A stretch of DNA of 37,821 nucleotides from the NCBI GenBank assembly GCA_030044555.1, contig JASHVN010000171.1, positions 1-37,821 on the forward strand. Direction: 5' to 3'. Below the pieces are notes generated by a model, which saw only the letters and a program-made list of their open reading frames with translations, did no database searches and had not been told where the DNA came from. The position numbers were made by a program, and so were the translations under genes. Within the stretch, counting starts at the first letter, position 1, and each line of letters opens with the position of its first letter. Shown here one piece after another: positions 7,414 to 15,360 of the stretch. Origin of the DNA: Xanthobacteraceae bacterium. GTDB lineage: Bacteria > Pseudomonadota > Alphaproteobacteria > Rhizobiales > Xanthobacteraceae.

Positions 7414-7951
7414 GCAGTTCGGACTTGCGTCGCGCCAAGGTTTTCTCAAGTTCTTCGAGCGTTTCGACCACGGTCGTGCTCTCGAACGATTTCAACCGCT
7501 CGCTATTTTTCAAATCGATGCTGCGTGGATAGACCTTAACCATGCCCTTCGGGGCCTCGGTCTCGAGCTCGGGCGCGGTGTCGCAAGCAAATACGATCGT
7601 CGGCACCCGGCACTTGCCAGCCTGAGCGAAAACGTTCGTAACGAGGGTATCAGAAATCCCGAACACGCATTTGGCGACGGTGTTGGAGGTGGCCGGCGCC
7701 ACGATCAAGGTATGATACACACCGTAGTAGAACAGACCGACAGGTGCGGCACTGGCCGTGGTATCGCGAAACACCCGGGCCCCCTTCGGCAGCTTGAGCT
7801 CCTGCCGATACATACGTACGACTTCCCTTGCCGCTTTGCTGACAAAGAGATCGACCTCATCAAGGTTGCCGATCATGCGCAGGCATTCCTTGAAAAAATG
7901 CCCCGATCCGGTGAGGGCCCACCCCCAGCGCGGCGTCCTAATTTTGGCCAT
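7406..7951 (-). CDS. Flavoprotein, dihydromethanopterin reductase-like (DmrB/AfpA type)
   Basis: A 181-residue flavoprotein of the phosphopantothenoylcysteine-decarboxylase-like fold: WGWALTGSGHFFKECL at the N-terminus, then TLIVAPATSNTVAKCVFGISDTLVTNVFAQAGK for FMN binding, and VPTIVFACDT. Homologues in methylotroph H4MPT clusters and methanogens are called archaeoflavoprotein or dihydromethanopterin reductase; the last step of H4MPT synthesis is reduction of dihydromethanopterin. The start MAKIRTPRWG at 7951 was chosen over 8068, which would run into the kinase gene upstream. Neighbours on both sides are cofactor genes. Which exact reductase it is cannot be settled from sequence. Confidence 0.85.
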   Translation of the reverse strand: MAKIRTPRWGWALTGSGHFFKECLRMIGNLDEVDLFVSKAAREVVRMYRQELKLPKGARVFRDTTASAAPVGLFYYGVYHTLIVAPATSNTVAKCVFGISDTLVTNVFAQAGKCRVPTIVFACDTAPELETEAPKGMVKVYPRSIDLKNSERLKSFESTTVVETLEELEKTLARRKSELHV

Positions 7952-7983
7952 GGCGCATTCTACTCCATTGCGCCTCCCAAGTA

Positions 7984-8607
7984 CTATTCGATGCATAGCC
8001 CGATCGGCGCACCGTCTCGTATGACGGCAATTGCTGCAGTGTGATCGGTCGGACCAAGAATCGAGCAACGCAGCGCGCTCGTCCGCAAATAGCGCGGAAG
8101 CGCTTTGTCAACGATTCCAGAGGCGGCAAGGCTTTCGCAGGTCTCGCGGCGGGACGCTAAGTCGACGCTTTTGACAAGTATCAGCCGATCGGCACCGATT
8201 CTGCCGCTCAACCATGCCGCCAAACTGTCGGAGGTTATATCCCATGATGGAGCGATATCGGGTGCATCAAATACCATGCGTCCCGGCATCCACACTGGAA
8301 CGCGCCGAGCGGCGAGACAATGTCGGATCGCATCCGGCGTATCCGCAAGGGACAGTAAGGGATTGCCGCTGGCGAGTGCGCGGCCGTACTGCTCCATCGC
8401 CAGCACCGCCATCTCGTGCGCTGCCCGATCATCGAACGCCATCCGTGATTGCGCTGCCCGTACTGCGTCGGCAAAAGGTCCGCCGCCGGGTACAATTATG
8501 ACGCTTCCCGCGCAGGCTCCGCAGGCCGCGACCCATTGTTGTAGGTTTTGCGAGAAAGCCAAACTGCCGCCGAGCTTCACGGCGACGGGAGCCTCGGCTC
8601 CGCTCAT
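7984..8607 (-). CDS. mfnE: Amino-acid-kinase family protein, MfnE-like (aminomethylfuranmethanol phosphate kinase)
   Basis: A 207-residue member of the amino-acid kinase fold: VAVKLGGSLAF (nucleotide phosphate loop), SVIIVPGGGPFADAVRA, SWDITSDSLAAWLSGRIGADRLILVKSVD. In methanogens MfnE phosphorylates the furan building block of methanofuran. The gene directly follows the MfnB-FolB fusion (stop at 8608 abuts start at 8607), so the two act in the same pathway. The family is shorter than UMP or aspartate kinases, which fits. Activity in bacteria is by analogy. Confidence 0.86.
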   Translation of the reverse strand: MSGAEAPVAVKLGGSLAFSQNLQQWVAACGACAGSVIIVPGGGPFADAVRAAQSRMAFDDRAAHEMAVLAMEQYGRALASGNPLLSLADTPDAIRHCLAARRVPVWMPGRMVFDAPDIAPSWDITSDSLAAWLSGRIGADRLILVKSVDLASRRETCESLAASGIVDKALPRYLRTSALRCSILGPTDHTAAIAVIRDGAPIGLCIE

Positions 8608-9783
8608 TTAGGTTGCAGCCTTTGTGTCGCCAGCCGCGGTGGGATAGAGGTGATGCGCCCTGGCAACCTCGTTCGGACGATGGCGCACGATCTCGACGCC
8701 GGCTGCGCCCGGCCCCACTTCGAGCTTTTCCACACGAACCATCGTCTTCACCACCCGCGGGTGGGTCAAGATAAGCGCGGCGATCCGTTCGGCGAGCGTT
8801 TCGACCAGATCGATATGTTCTTGTGCTGCAATAATTCGGATCGAGTCGGCTATTAGGTCGTAAGAGACCACATCGCGCATGTCCTCCGCTAAGTGCTCGG
8901 AGCGACGGACCCTGACATCGACGTCGAAACGGACTTTTTGCGTTTTGCCGCGCTCATGCGCATAGGCGCCGACGCGCACGGGTAATACGAAATCGTGCAA
9001 AAATATGCGGTCGTCATCGCCCCTGTTCGGCTCGAGTGCGTACCCGCGCGCCGCGAGCAGGCGATAGTCGAGCCTGGGCGTAGGCGAACTGCCTGCATCG
9101 ATCCGGCGCATGTCCTTCGGAATCAGTTCGCGCACGACGGCGATTGCCTCCGCGCTCAGCGGCGCCTGTCTGTCCTCGCCCGCACACAACGCCCGCCGAA
9201 AACCGAGCACGTCAGGCGCCGCCAGCAGCAGCCGAGGAATGTCGGGCGGTTCCAGCGAACCTGCAAGTCCGGCCATAAGCCCGCGGCTATGCGCTTCATC
9301 TGTGAAATGCCCGATCGCCGCAATATCCATGTGATCGAACAGGCGCCCACGGTCCTTTCGAACTGTGTCGATCATGACTCCGCAAAAGCCATTCTCCGCC
9401 ATCAGCGCAATAAGAGTTTGGTCAACCTCGTTGTCGGCAAACATTACGCCAATCAGGCGCACCCTGCCGGCCAATGCGGAGAGCGCGCGGATACGCTCGC
9501 GACGTTTCGAATCGGAATATAGGGCAATCTTGATATAGCTGGCGCCAGCATCGGTTATAGCGCTTGCCGCACGCAGTACACTTTCGGATTCCATGCCCGG
9601 GTTGCCGGTCACCGCACTAACCGGCCGCTGCCGACCCACCACACGGATCGTCGCGGCAACAAGAGCGGGATCGGCGGCGCCAAATCCACTGCGGACATCC
9701 TTTACGTCAATGATATCAGCGCCATGACGTAGCGCGATTTCGGCCTCTAACGCATCGGTGACGCTGGCGAGCATGAGCGTCAT
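8608..9783 (-). CDS. mfnB: MfnB-FolB fusion: furan phosphate synthase plus dihydroneopterin aldolase
   Basis: A 391-residue two-domain protein. Residues 1 to about 235 match (5-formylfuran-3-yl)methyl phosphate synthase (MfnB, DUF556): HGADIIDVKDVRSGFGA, YIKIALY, GVMIDTVRKDRGRLFDHM, GLAGSL. Residues about 260-375 match dihydroneopterin aldolase (FolB): IFLHDFVLPVRVGAYAHERG, VSYDLIADSI, LVETLAERIAALIL, VEKLEVGPGA. One chain thus covers the first committed methanofuran step and an early pterin step shared by folate and H4MPT. The start MTLMLAS at 9783 overlaps the upstream stop as ATGA, with AAGGAA about 7 nt upstream. Whether both halves are active is not known. Confidence 0.9.
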   Translation of the reverse strand: MTLMLASVTDALEAEIALRHGADIIDVKDVRSGFGAADPALVAATIRVVGRQRPVSAVTGNPGMESESVLRAASAITDAGASYIKIALYSDSKRRERIRALSALAGRVRLIGVMFADNEVDQTLIALMAENGFCGVMIDTVRKDRGRLFDHMDIAAIGHFTDEAHSRGLMAGLAGSLEPPDIPRLLLAAPDVLGFRRALCAGEDRQAPLSAEAIAVVRELIPKDMRRIDAGSSPTPRLDYRLLAARGYALEPNRGDDDRIFLHDFVLPVRVGAYAHERGKTQKVRFDVDVRVRRSEHLAEDMRDVVSYDLIADSIRIIAAQEHIDLVETLAERIAALILTHPRVVKTMVRVEKLEVGPGAAGVEIVRHRPNEVARAHHLYPTAAGDTKAAT

Positions 9784-10292
9784 TGAAAGATTCCTTGCCT
9801 CGCCAAGAGCTGGTATCGAACCGGCCAATCCACCGCACGCGACCAAGTGTCATTGGTATTGCCACGCATGTCCACACTCCTAACAGCAACGATCCTCCCG
9901 CTCTTGGCTTCCCGCACCGCGACGTTCATGTTGAGAATAAGATTTGAAACTTTCTGCACCCAGTCGACGATCGAATAATCCACTCCTATCCCGCACGCCA
10001 ACTTCGCGTCGCAGCCGTCGCATGTCCGCAAGTCGACGGAATGAGCCTGCGCGGCGACCGCCGCAACGTCAACGACCTCAACCCGCCCCGATTTCGTCAA
10101 ACGATCGCGCAATTGATTTCCGGCGCATACGAGGCGCTGCTGCTGGTCGGGCCGCGGGCCGTTTGTCGCCCCTTCGAGACCGGTGTCAACAAGTTCGAAG
10201 TCGAAGATTGCGACTTTCGGCTCAGCCGCTCCGGCACTTATCGGCAACGCGGCGAGCACGATAGCGATTGCAATTTTCCAACGGACACGCAT
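9780..10292 (-). CDS. Secreted DUF3280 (DUF2380)-type protein
   Basis: A 170-residue protein with a signal peptide (MRVRWKIAIAIVLAALPISAGAA). The mature part starts EPKVAIFDFELVDTGLEG and keeps a cysteine pair in RTCDGCDAKLACGIGVDYSIVDWVQKVSN, resembling DUF3280/DUF2380 proteins found beside PQQ-alcohol-dehydrogenase genes. The function is unknown; it acts in the periplasm. It is translationally coupled (ATGA) to the cytoplasmic MfnB-FolB gene, an odd pairing that joins the periplasmic methanol module to cofactor synthesis. It is the first gene of the minus-strand operon and is divergent from the solute-binding protein. Confidence 0.82.
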   Translation of the reverse strand: MRVRWKIAIAIVLAALPISAGAAEPKVAIFDFELVDTGLEGATNGPRPDQQQRLVCAGNQLRDRLTKSGRVEVVDVAAVAAQAHSVDLRTCDGCDAKLACGIGVDYSIVDWVQKVSNLILNMNVAVREAKSGRIVAVRSVDMRGNTNDTWSRAVDWPVRYQLLARQGIFQ

Positions 10293-10415
10293 GATACTGG
10301 CGTCTGTTGCGCGTCGGAGCGGTTCAGCCGACCTCCAAAGAGTAATCGAAAGCGATCATAGTTTAAAGTATTATAATGGGTTAGTGGGGGGCGAACGAGC
10401 CGGAGGAACAGAGGC
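10293..10415. promoter_or_regulatory. Divergent promoter region with perfect -10 element
   Basis: These 123 bp separate the DUF3280 gene (minus) and the solute-binding protein gene (plus). A consensus TATAAT (10372-10377) lies in an AT-rich patch 38 nt before the plus-strand start. I see no good -35 at 16-18 nt, so the element is tentative. Confidence 0.35.
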
Positions 10416-11600
10416 GTGCTGCGTGGATTCTGTTTCGCTGCCTTGCTGCTGGCGGCAATATCGACTGCGTCGGCTGCCGATCAGCTCAACGTCAAGGTCG
10501 GCTATCTCGGCAGTGCCGATAAGACGGAAACGATTTCGCTCATTGAGATGCCGCCCCCCAATGACGGCGTAGCCGGCGCGGAACTCGCCACCGACGACAA
10601 CAACACAACCGGCAAGTTCCTCAATCAGTCGTTCTCGCTGCAACAGATTTTGCTGAAAGACGGGGATGATCCAGTTGCCGCGGCGCAAAAGCTCGCAGAC
10701 AGCGGCATCTCGCTGATCGTCGCCGACTTGCCTGCAGCCATGCTCCTCAAGGCTGCCGATGCCGGACGCCAACGCGGGATCTTTTTCCTCAATGCCGGAG
10801 CGATCGACGATAGGCTGCGCCAGGAGGACTGCCGGGCCAACGTGCTTCATACCGCGCCAAGCCGCGCCATGCTGGCCGACGCCCTAGCCCAGTATCTGGT
10901 TTGGAAACACTGGACGCGTTGGCTGCTCGTCGTCGGCTCGCACGCGCCGGACAGGCTGTTTGCCGATGCGTTGCGGCGGTCAGCGACGCGTTTCGGCGCT
11001 CAGATCGTGCAGCAACGTGAATTCAAGGACACCGGCGGCGCCCGGCGTACCGACAGCGGCTTGGTCCAAATTCAAAGTCAGATTCCGCTCTTCACGCAAT
11101 CGGCTCCGGATTACGACGTGCTTGTGGCAGCCGACGAGAGCCAAGTGTTTGCGGATTACATGCCGTACCGCACCAGCCAGCCGCGGCCGGTCGCTGGCTC
11201 GGCTGGGCTGGAACCGACGACCTGGGATCCTTCGTTCGATCAATGGGGCGCCATCCAACTACAAAGTCGATTCGAGAAGAAGTTTTCCCGGTGGATGACC
11301 GCGCTCGATATGCAAGCTTGGACCGCGATACGCATGGTCGGCGAGGCCGTGTCGCATGTAAATTCGGACGACGCCAAGACCATCGTCAAATATATAAAGG
11401 GACCGGACTTCGCGTTGGCTGCGTTCAAAGGGCGCAAGCTGACGGTGCGCGATTGGGACCTTCAGCTGCGCCAGCCTATCCTTCTGGCCGACGGCCGCAC
11501 GGTTGTATCGGTATCTCCGCAGGAGGGCTTTTTGCATCAATATTCGGAACTCGACACGTTGGGAATCGATCGTCCGGAGACCAAGTGCAAGCTCAAATAG
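10416..11600 (+). CDS. Periplasmic solute-binding protein, PQQ-dependent alcohol dehydrogenase system (TIGR03863 type)
   Basis: A 394-residue secreted protein: signal peptide (residues 1-20, MLRGFCFAALLLAAISTASA), then a branched-chain-amino-acid-receptor-like bilobal fold (GISLIVADLPAAMLLKAADAGRQRGIFFLNAGA, WTRWLLVVGSHAPDRLFADAL). Proteins of this type are found with PQQ-dependent alcohol dehydrogenases and are named as the binding part of an ABC system. Here no ATPase or permease follows in the window. The start is GTG at 10416 with GGAGG 9 nt upstream. It is followed after 16 nt by the beta-propeller. The ligand is unknown. Confidence 0.88.
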   Translation: MLRGFCFAALLLAAISTASAADQLNVKVGYLGSADKTETISLIEMPPPNDGVAGAELATDDNNTTGKFLNQSFSLQQILLKDGDDPVAAAQKLADSGISLIVADLPAAMLLKAADAGRQRGIFFLNAGAIDDRLRQEDCRANVLHTAPSRAMLADALAQYLVWKHWTRWLLVVGSHAPDRLFADALRRSATRFGAQIVQQREFKDTGGARRTDSGLVQIQSQIPLFTQSAPDYDVLVAADESQVFADYMPYRTSQPRPVAGSAGLEPTTWDPSFDQWGAIQLQSRFEKKFSRWMTALDMQAWTAIRMVGEAVSHVNSDDAKTIVKYIKGPDFALAAFKGRKLTVRDWDLQLRQPILLADGRTVVSVSPQEGFLHQYSELDTLGIDRPETKCKLK

Positions 11601-11616
11601 TTGGGAGATCAGACGA

Positions 11617-12585
11617 ATGTGCCTCCGGTTCATTCTCGGTATTGCACTTGCGCTGATGCTTGTCGGCCGGGCCAACGCCTACCACGCGTACGTTTCCAAC
11701 GAGCGGAGCAACACCGTTTCGCTGATCGATACCGATGCCTGGAAGGTCGTGAAAACGATCAAGGTCGGACAGCGGCCGCGCGGCATTGCTTATACAAAGG
11801 ACCAAAAGTACGTTCTGGTAGCCTGCGGCGACGACGACACGATCCAAATGATCGACACCAGCAGCAACACGGTCGCCGACACGCTGCCTTCCGGACCGGA
11901 TCCGGAGCTTTTCACCGCGAGCCCAGACGGTAAATTTCTCTACGTCGCCAACGAGAACGACAACACCGTAACGATCATCGACATAGCACGACGGGCACAG
12001 GTCGGCGCGGTCCAGGTCGGCGTCGAGCCGGAGGGCATGGCGGTGAGCCCCGATGGCAAGATTCTCATCAACACATCGGAAACCACCAACATGGCCCATT
12101 TCATCGATCCGGTGAAGCACGAGGTGGTAGCCAGCGTGCTGGTAGACCAGCGGCCGCGCTTCGCGGCATTCACGCCGGACGGAACCGAACTTTGGGTGTC
12201 GTCGGAAGTTGGCGGAACGGTCAGCGTCATCGATCCGGCCAGGCACGTCGTCAAACAGAAAATCGAATTTGCAATCGCCGGCATGCGGCCGGATCCAATC
12301 CAGCCGGTCGGCATCAACATCACCAGCGACGACAAATTGGCCTTCGTCGCACTGGGCCCCGCCAATCACGTTGCTGTGGTTGACGTCAAGACGCATAAAG
12401 TCCTCAAATATCTTTTGGTTGGCCAGCGGGTCTGGCACATGGCGTTTACGCCTGACGGTAAATATCTCCTGACGGCCAACGGAGTATCGAACGACGTATC
12501 GGTGATCGACGTCCCTGCGCTCAAGGTCGTCAACACGGTTCAGGTGGGCGAACTGCCATGGGGCGTGGCAATGTCGGACCATTGA
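11617..12585 (+). CDS. YVTN beta-propeller protein, PQQ-catabolism associated (TIGR03866 type)
   Basis: A 322-residue secreted protein with a signal peptide (residues 1-21) and about seven repeats of the YVTN/NHL-like blade (AYVSNERSNTVSLIDTD, VLVACGDDDTIQMIDTS, LYVANENDNTVTIIDIA, LWVSSEVGGTVSVIDPA, LLTANGVSNDVSVIDVP). The family sits beside PQQ-dependent dehydrogenases and their solute-binding protein; its role may be binding to a quinoprotein or a cytochrome, but this is unproven. The start at 11617 was chosen over 11503 because the shorter form begins with a signal peptide and has GGGAGA upstream, and the longer one overlaps the previous gene by about 100 nt. Confidence 0.88.
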   Translation: MCLRFILGIALALMLVGRANAYHAYVSNERSNTVSLIDTDAWKVVKTIKVGQRPRGIAYTKDQKYVLVACGDDDTIQMIDTSSNTVADTLPSGPDPELFTASPDGKFLYVANENDNTVTIIDIARRAQVGAVQVGVEPEGMAVSPDGKILINTSETTNMAHFIDPVKHEVVASVLVDQRPRFAAFTPDGTELWVSSEVGGTVSVIDPARHVVKQKIEFAIAGMRPDPIQPVGINITSDDKLAFVALGPANHVAVVDVKTHKVLKYLLVGQRVWHMAFTPDGKYLLTANGVSNDVSVIDVPALKVVNTVQVGELPWGVAMSDH

Positions 12586-12631
12586 GACGCTGATACCGTA
12601 TTGGGAAAAGCGATCGGACCGGAGGACACGG

Positions 12632-13249
12632 ATGAAGCGCATCGGATTTTTCTTCATCCTTTTCACGATTGAGAGTGTCCTGCTCTCGCCGGCGCGTGCC
12701 GCCGACCCGCGCTATCCGGACTGGCCGTGCGTTCAGCCGAAAGTGCCAGAACTCTCGGCCACATCAATGTGGGATGGTCCCTCGATCGCTGACGTCGGCG
12801 CCAGTTGGCAGGACGATCCGAAAGTCAAGGATCTCGTCGACCTGATCGCGGCACGCCGCACGCCCTTGGACGCAGCGAAAAAAGCGATTTCCGAGTTCAT
12901 CACTGGCACCCCCGCCGAAAAGCAGAAGAAAGCGAAGGAGGTCTTCGCCGGCGTTTTCGATACGTTAAGCGCGCAGCGCAGCGAAGTCATGGATGGTCTC
13001 GAGCGCGTCGCGCGCAAGGAGATGGATCTGGCCGGCAAGATCGAATTCGACGTCGGCAATCTGCACACGCTCGAGGACAAGACGGACGCAGATCAAGCAA
13101 AGGTCAAGACGCTCGCCAGCGAAATCGAGTGGAGCACGCGAATCTTCGAGGATCGTCGCAAGACGATCCGGTACGTTTGCGATGTACCGACCACGATCGA
13201 GCAACGTATCTTCGCGCTGGCACGCGCAATCCAGCAGACGCTCAACTGA
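12632..13249 (+). CDS. Secreted conserved hypothetical protein, probably helical
   Basis: A 205-residue protein. A signal peptide (1-23, ending PARA) is followed by ADPRYPDWPCVQPKVPELS and then a highly charged, heptad-like helical region (residues about 85-190; AKKAISEFITGTPAEKQKKAKEV, TLEDKTDADQAKVKTLASEI). Two cysteines remain in the mature chain (WPCVQ and YVCDV), possibly a disulfide joining the ends. I do not recognise a named domain. It follows the beta-propeller by 46 nt with a strong GGAGG, so it belongs to the same periplasmic PQQ-associated operon. A scaffold or chaperone role for the dehydrogenase system is conceivable but not shown. Confidence 0.8.
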   Translation: MKRIGFFFILFTIESVLLSPARAADPRYPDWPCVQPKVPELSATSMWDGPSIADVGASWQDDPKVKDLVDLIAARRTPLDAAKKAISEFITGTPAEKQKKAKEVFAGVFDTLSAQRSEVMDGLERVARKEMDLAGKIEFDVGNLHTLEDKTDADQAKVKTLASEIEWSTRIFEDRRKTIRYVCDVPTTIEQRIFALARAIQQTLN

Positions 13250-13254
13250 GCTGG

Positions 13255-13806
13255 CTACTCCACGTCCGCCGGTGCGGGATCCGCTTTCTGAAGCGGAAGC
13301 CTAACCGCCTGCCAGCCATCAGTGCCGTCCGGGTACCATGCGACATTCTTGTAGCCAACGCTCAGTGCGCGTTTGGCGGCGTTCCACGACATCCAGCAAT
13401 TCTTCATACAATAAATAACCAGCCAGCGGGTGCGATCGCCGCCGGTGACCTTGGCGAGACCGTCACGCAAGTATTTTTCGGTCACTGCAGCAAGTGCTCC
13501 ATAGCCAGTATCCGGCAGCCAGATGCTGCCAGGAATATCCATCCTTGGATTTTCGTGCCAGATCGTGCCCGCCGGTAAATTGGCCGGACGCGGGGCGTGG
13601 GGCAGCACGTCGACGAACGCCGCGCCGGCCTTCCACAACGCGGCGGCCTCCACTGTGGTAACAACACGGGCGCCGGTAAGCGTCGCTGGAGTCCCCCCGC
13701 GATAATCTTTCATGCGATAGCCGGATGGTTCCGGCGGCTGCTGACCCCACGCAGCGGCTCCAGCGAGGACGAAGAGAGCCAGCGCCGCGACGACAGCGCG
13801 CCTCAT
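13255..13806 (-). CDS. PQQ-catabolism-associated CX3CW protein (rhodanese-like, TIGR03865 type)
   Basis: A 183-residue secreted protein: signal peptide (1-21), then a rhodanese-like fold with the motif YCMKNCWMSWNAAKRAL at residues 132-148 (C133 and C137, followed by Trp) and the tail WYPDGTDGWQ. The two cysteines replace the single rhodanese active-site Cys, so redox or sulfur-relay chemistry in the periplasm is likely, but not shown. It is the last gene of the xoxFGJ operon, 7 nt after xoxJ, and ends 5 nt from the convergent hypothetical gene. Confidence 0.9.
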   Translation of the reverse strand: MRRAVVAALALFVLAGAAAWGQQPPEPSGYRMKDYRGGTPATLTGARVVTTVEAAALWKAGAAFVDVLPHAPRPANLPAGTIWHENPRMDIPGSIWLPDTGYGALAAVTEKYLRDGLAKVTGGDRTRWLVIYCMKNCWMSWNAAKRALSVGYKNVAWYPDGTDGWQAVRLPLQKADPAPADVE

Positions 13807-13813
13807 GGCTGTC

Positions 13814-14710
13814 TCATGGCCTTTGCGTTAGAGTATCGGCGGTGATGCGCTGGTCCTGCTCGTTGAGGAGCGGCACGCCGTAATCAAGCAGCAGCTTATT
13901 GATAGCCGGCTGGTTAGCGGTAATGAGCTGATTCAGCTGCCTTCGCCAATTCGCATCGGAAGGGCGAACGCCCATGACGATTCGGTAAACAAGGTGCGGC
14001 CCGCCCTTTTCCTTCAGCAGCAGCGTTGCGCGCATCGGCGGGTCGGCGTGAGAGGCGTAGTATCCGGCAATCGGCCCCCACAAAATTCCAGCGTCGACCG
14101 CGTCCGACTTGATGTCATTGATCATTGCCAGGGTCGATGAATCGTAGCGCGTGTCGACAACGAGCGGATATGACTTCGCCTTCTCCATCAGTCCATCAAT
14201 GACGAGGTACGTCGCCGGCGGCGTGCCGGCCACGATACCGAGCCGCTTGTTCTTTAGTCGTTCGTCGCTGAGCGTATCCACTCCAGCGAGCGGACTATCG
14301 GCCTTGGATACCAGCGCATATCCGGTCCGATAATAAGGGTTTGTGCTATCCACGAGGTCATCGCCCTGTGGGAAGCCCATAATGACGTCGCAACGGTATG
14401 ACCCAAGCGTCATGCGCACGAACCCAGTCGCTTCCGGATAATAGGTGTAAGAAAGACTTTTGCCGAGCTTGGCGGCAAAAAGCTCCGCAAGCTTGTTCTC
14501 GAAGCCTTCACCCTTATCGTTCGACAACGGCAGATTATTTGGATCCGCGCAGACCCTGAGCACCTTTGGATCGACCAGTTCCAGTCCACCCTGCAGTACG
14601 CTGCTGGCTTGTCCCAGCGACTTGACCGGGGAAAGGACGGCGGTCGCGGCACAACAGGCGGCGAAGTAGATTGTCACGCGGCGCGCGGCCGCTCTTGCTG
14701 CACTCTTCAC
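13814..14710 (-). CDS. xoxJ: XoxJ, quinoprotein-dehydrogenase-associated periplasmic binding protein
   Basis: A 298-residue member of the solute-binding-protein family 3 fold (TIGR03871 type), as MxaJ/XoxJ. It has a signal peptide (residues about 1-34), then DPKVLRVCADPNNLPLSNDKGEGFENKLAELFAAKLGKSLSYTYYP, CDVIMGFPQGDDLVDSTNPYYRTGYALV and SDAVDAGILWGPIAGYYA. XoxJ is thought to help mature or activate XoxF rather than transport. GTG at 14710 with GGTAGGA before it gives an 11-nt gap to xoxG; an upstream GTG at 14752 has no ribosome-binding site and overlaps xoxG. It is the third gene of the xoxFGJ order, as in other methylotrophs. Confidence 0.9.
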   Translation of the reverse strand: MKSAARAAARRVTIYFAACCAATAVLSPVKSLGQASSVLQGGLELVDPKVLRVCADPNNLPLSNDKGEGFENKLAELFAAKLGKSLSYTYYPEATGFVRMTLGSYRCDVIMGFPQGDDLVDSTNPYYRTGYALVSKADSPLAGVDTLSDERLKNKRLGIVAGTPPATYLVIDGLMEKAKSYPLVVDTRYDSSTLAMINDIKSDAVDAGILWGPIAGYYASHADPPMRATLLLKEKGGPHLVYRIVMGVRPSDANWRRQLNQLITANQPAINKLLLDYGVPLLNEQDQRITADTLTQRP

Positions 14711-14721
14711 TGTCCTACCCG

Positions 14722-15261
14722 TTACGCCGGGCCCATGCAGGAATTCTCCCACTTTTGGGCAGCTGTCGGTTTCTCTTCGTGCTTTGCCGGACGCCCTCGG
14801 CCGAGGGCGCCGTCGGCGCGGGCCCTGAGATAGATGTAGATATCATCTATATAACACATCACGTTCCTATCGACGCCGAACGACGGCATGACGAGATCGT
14901 TGGCGGTATTGACGTCCTTCTTGCCGCCTGCGACCACGCCAAGGAAATCGGTGTAGCTCACCGTCTTGAGCGAGTTGGTCAGGTCGGGCGCATAGGAAGA
15001 GCCTGCGCCATCCGGGCCATGGCAACGGAGGCACTCGGAACTGTAGCGGCGATAACCAGAATAGGTATACCAGTCCACAGTGCCGTCTGGCTTGATGCTG
15101 TAGGTCGGAGTACCTTGCTTGTCGTAATATTTGCCGTCTTGGTTTTTAGCGGCGGTGGGATCTCCCGACCCATCCGCGTTCGCTGCGATTACGACGCCCG
15201 CCCACAGCGCTGCAACAGTGAGCACGCACGCGGCCACGAGAGCACGTGATTTCACGGACAT
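14722..15261 (-). CDS. xoxG: XoxG, cytochrome c electron acceptor of XoxF
   Basis: A 179-residue c-type cytochrome with a signal peptide (1-27), one haem motif CLRCH (77-81) and a likely axial Met at 125 in LVMPSFG. The length and the TYSGYRRYSSECLRCHGPDGAGSSYAPDL context fit the cytochrome cL-like XoxG that takes electrons from lanthanide-dependent methanol dehydrogenase. The start MSVKSRALV at 15261 has AAGGA about 5 nt upstream; an in-frame ATG at 15279 and the longer form to 15357 lack this. A 99-nt gap with a strong hairpin separates it from xoxF. The C-terminus has an extra Lys/Glu-rich tail with one Cys. Confidence 0.92.
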   Translation of the reverse strand: MSVKSRALVAACVLTVAALWAGVVIAANADGSGDPTAAKNQDGKYYDKQGTPTYSIKPDGTVDWYTYSGYRRYSSECLRCHGPDGAGSSYAPDLTNSLKTVSYTDFLGVVAGGKKDVNTANDLVMPSFGVDRNVMCYIDDIYIYLRARADGALGRGRPAKHEEKPTAAQKWENSCMGPA

Positions 15262-15293
15262 AATCCTTGCAAGGCTCATGAAGACAAAGAACG

Positions 15294-15328
15294 CCTCCGG
15301 CGCGCCGCTATGGATAACGCGCCGGAGG
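15294..15328 (-). terminator. Perfect 11-bp intercistronic hairpin between xoxF and xoxG
   Basis: CCTCCGGCGCG (15294-15304) pairs perfectly with CGCGCCGGAGG (15318-15328) around a 13-nt loop, starting 32 nt after the xoxF stop. On the minus strand a T-rich but broken tract follows (GTTCTTTGTCTTC). It could act as a leaky terminator or as a 3' stabiliser of xoxF mRNA. Confidence 0.65.
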
Positions 15329-15360
15329 GACCGCAGATCCGCTTCGCGAAGTCCCAAGTC

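Noticed and set aside
6680-8044. 454-codon open frame on the plus strand
   Set aside because: Antisense shadow of the DHPS-related, flavoprotein and kinase genes in GC-rich DNA; composition is Arg/Ser-rich and lacks motifs.
11593-12666. 357-codon open frame on the minus strand
   Set aside because: Antisense to the YVTN propeller; the His/Asp-rich pattern is the mirror of the propeller repeats.
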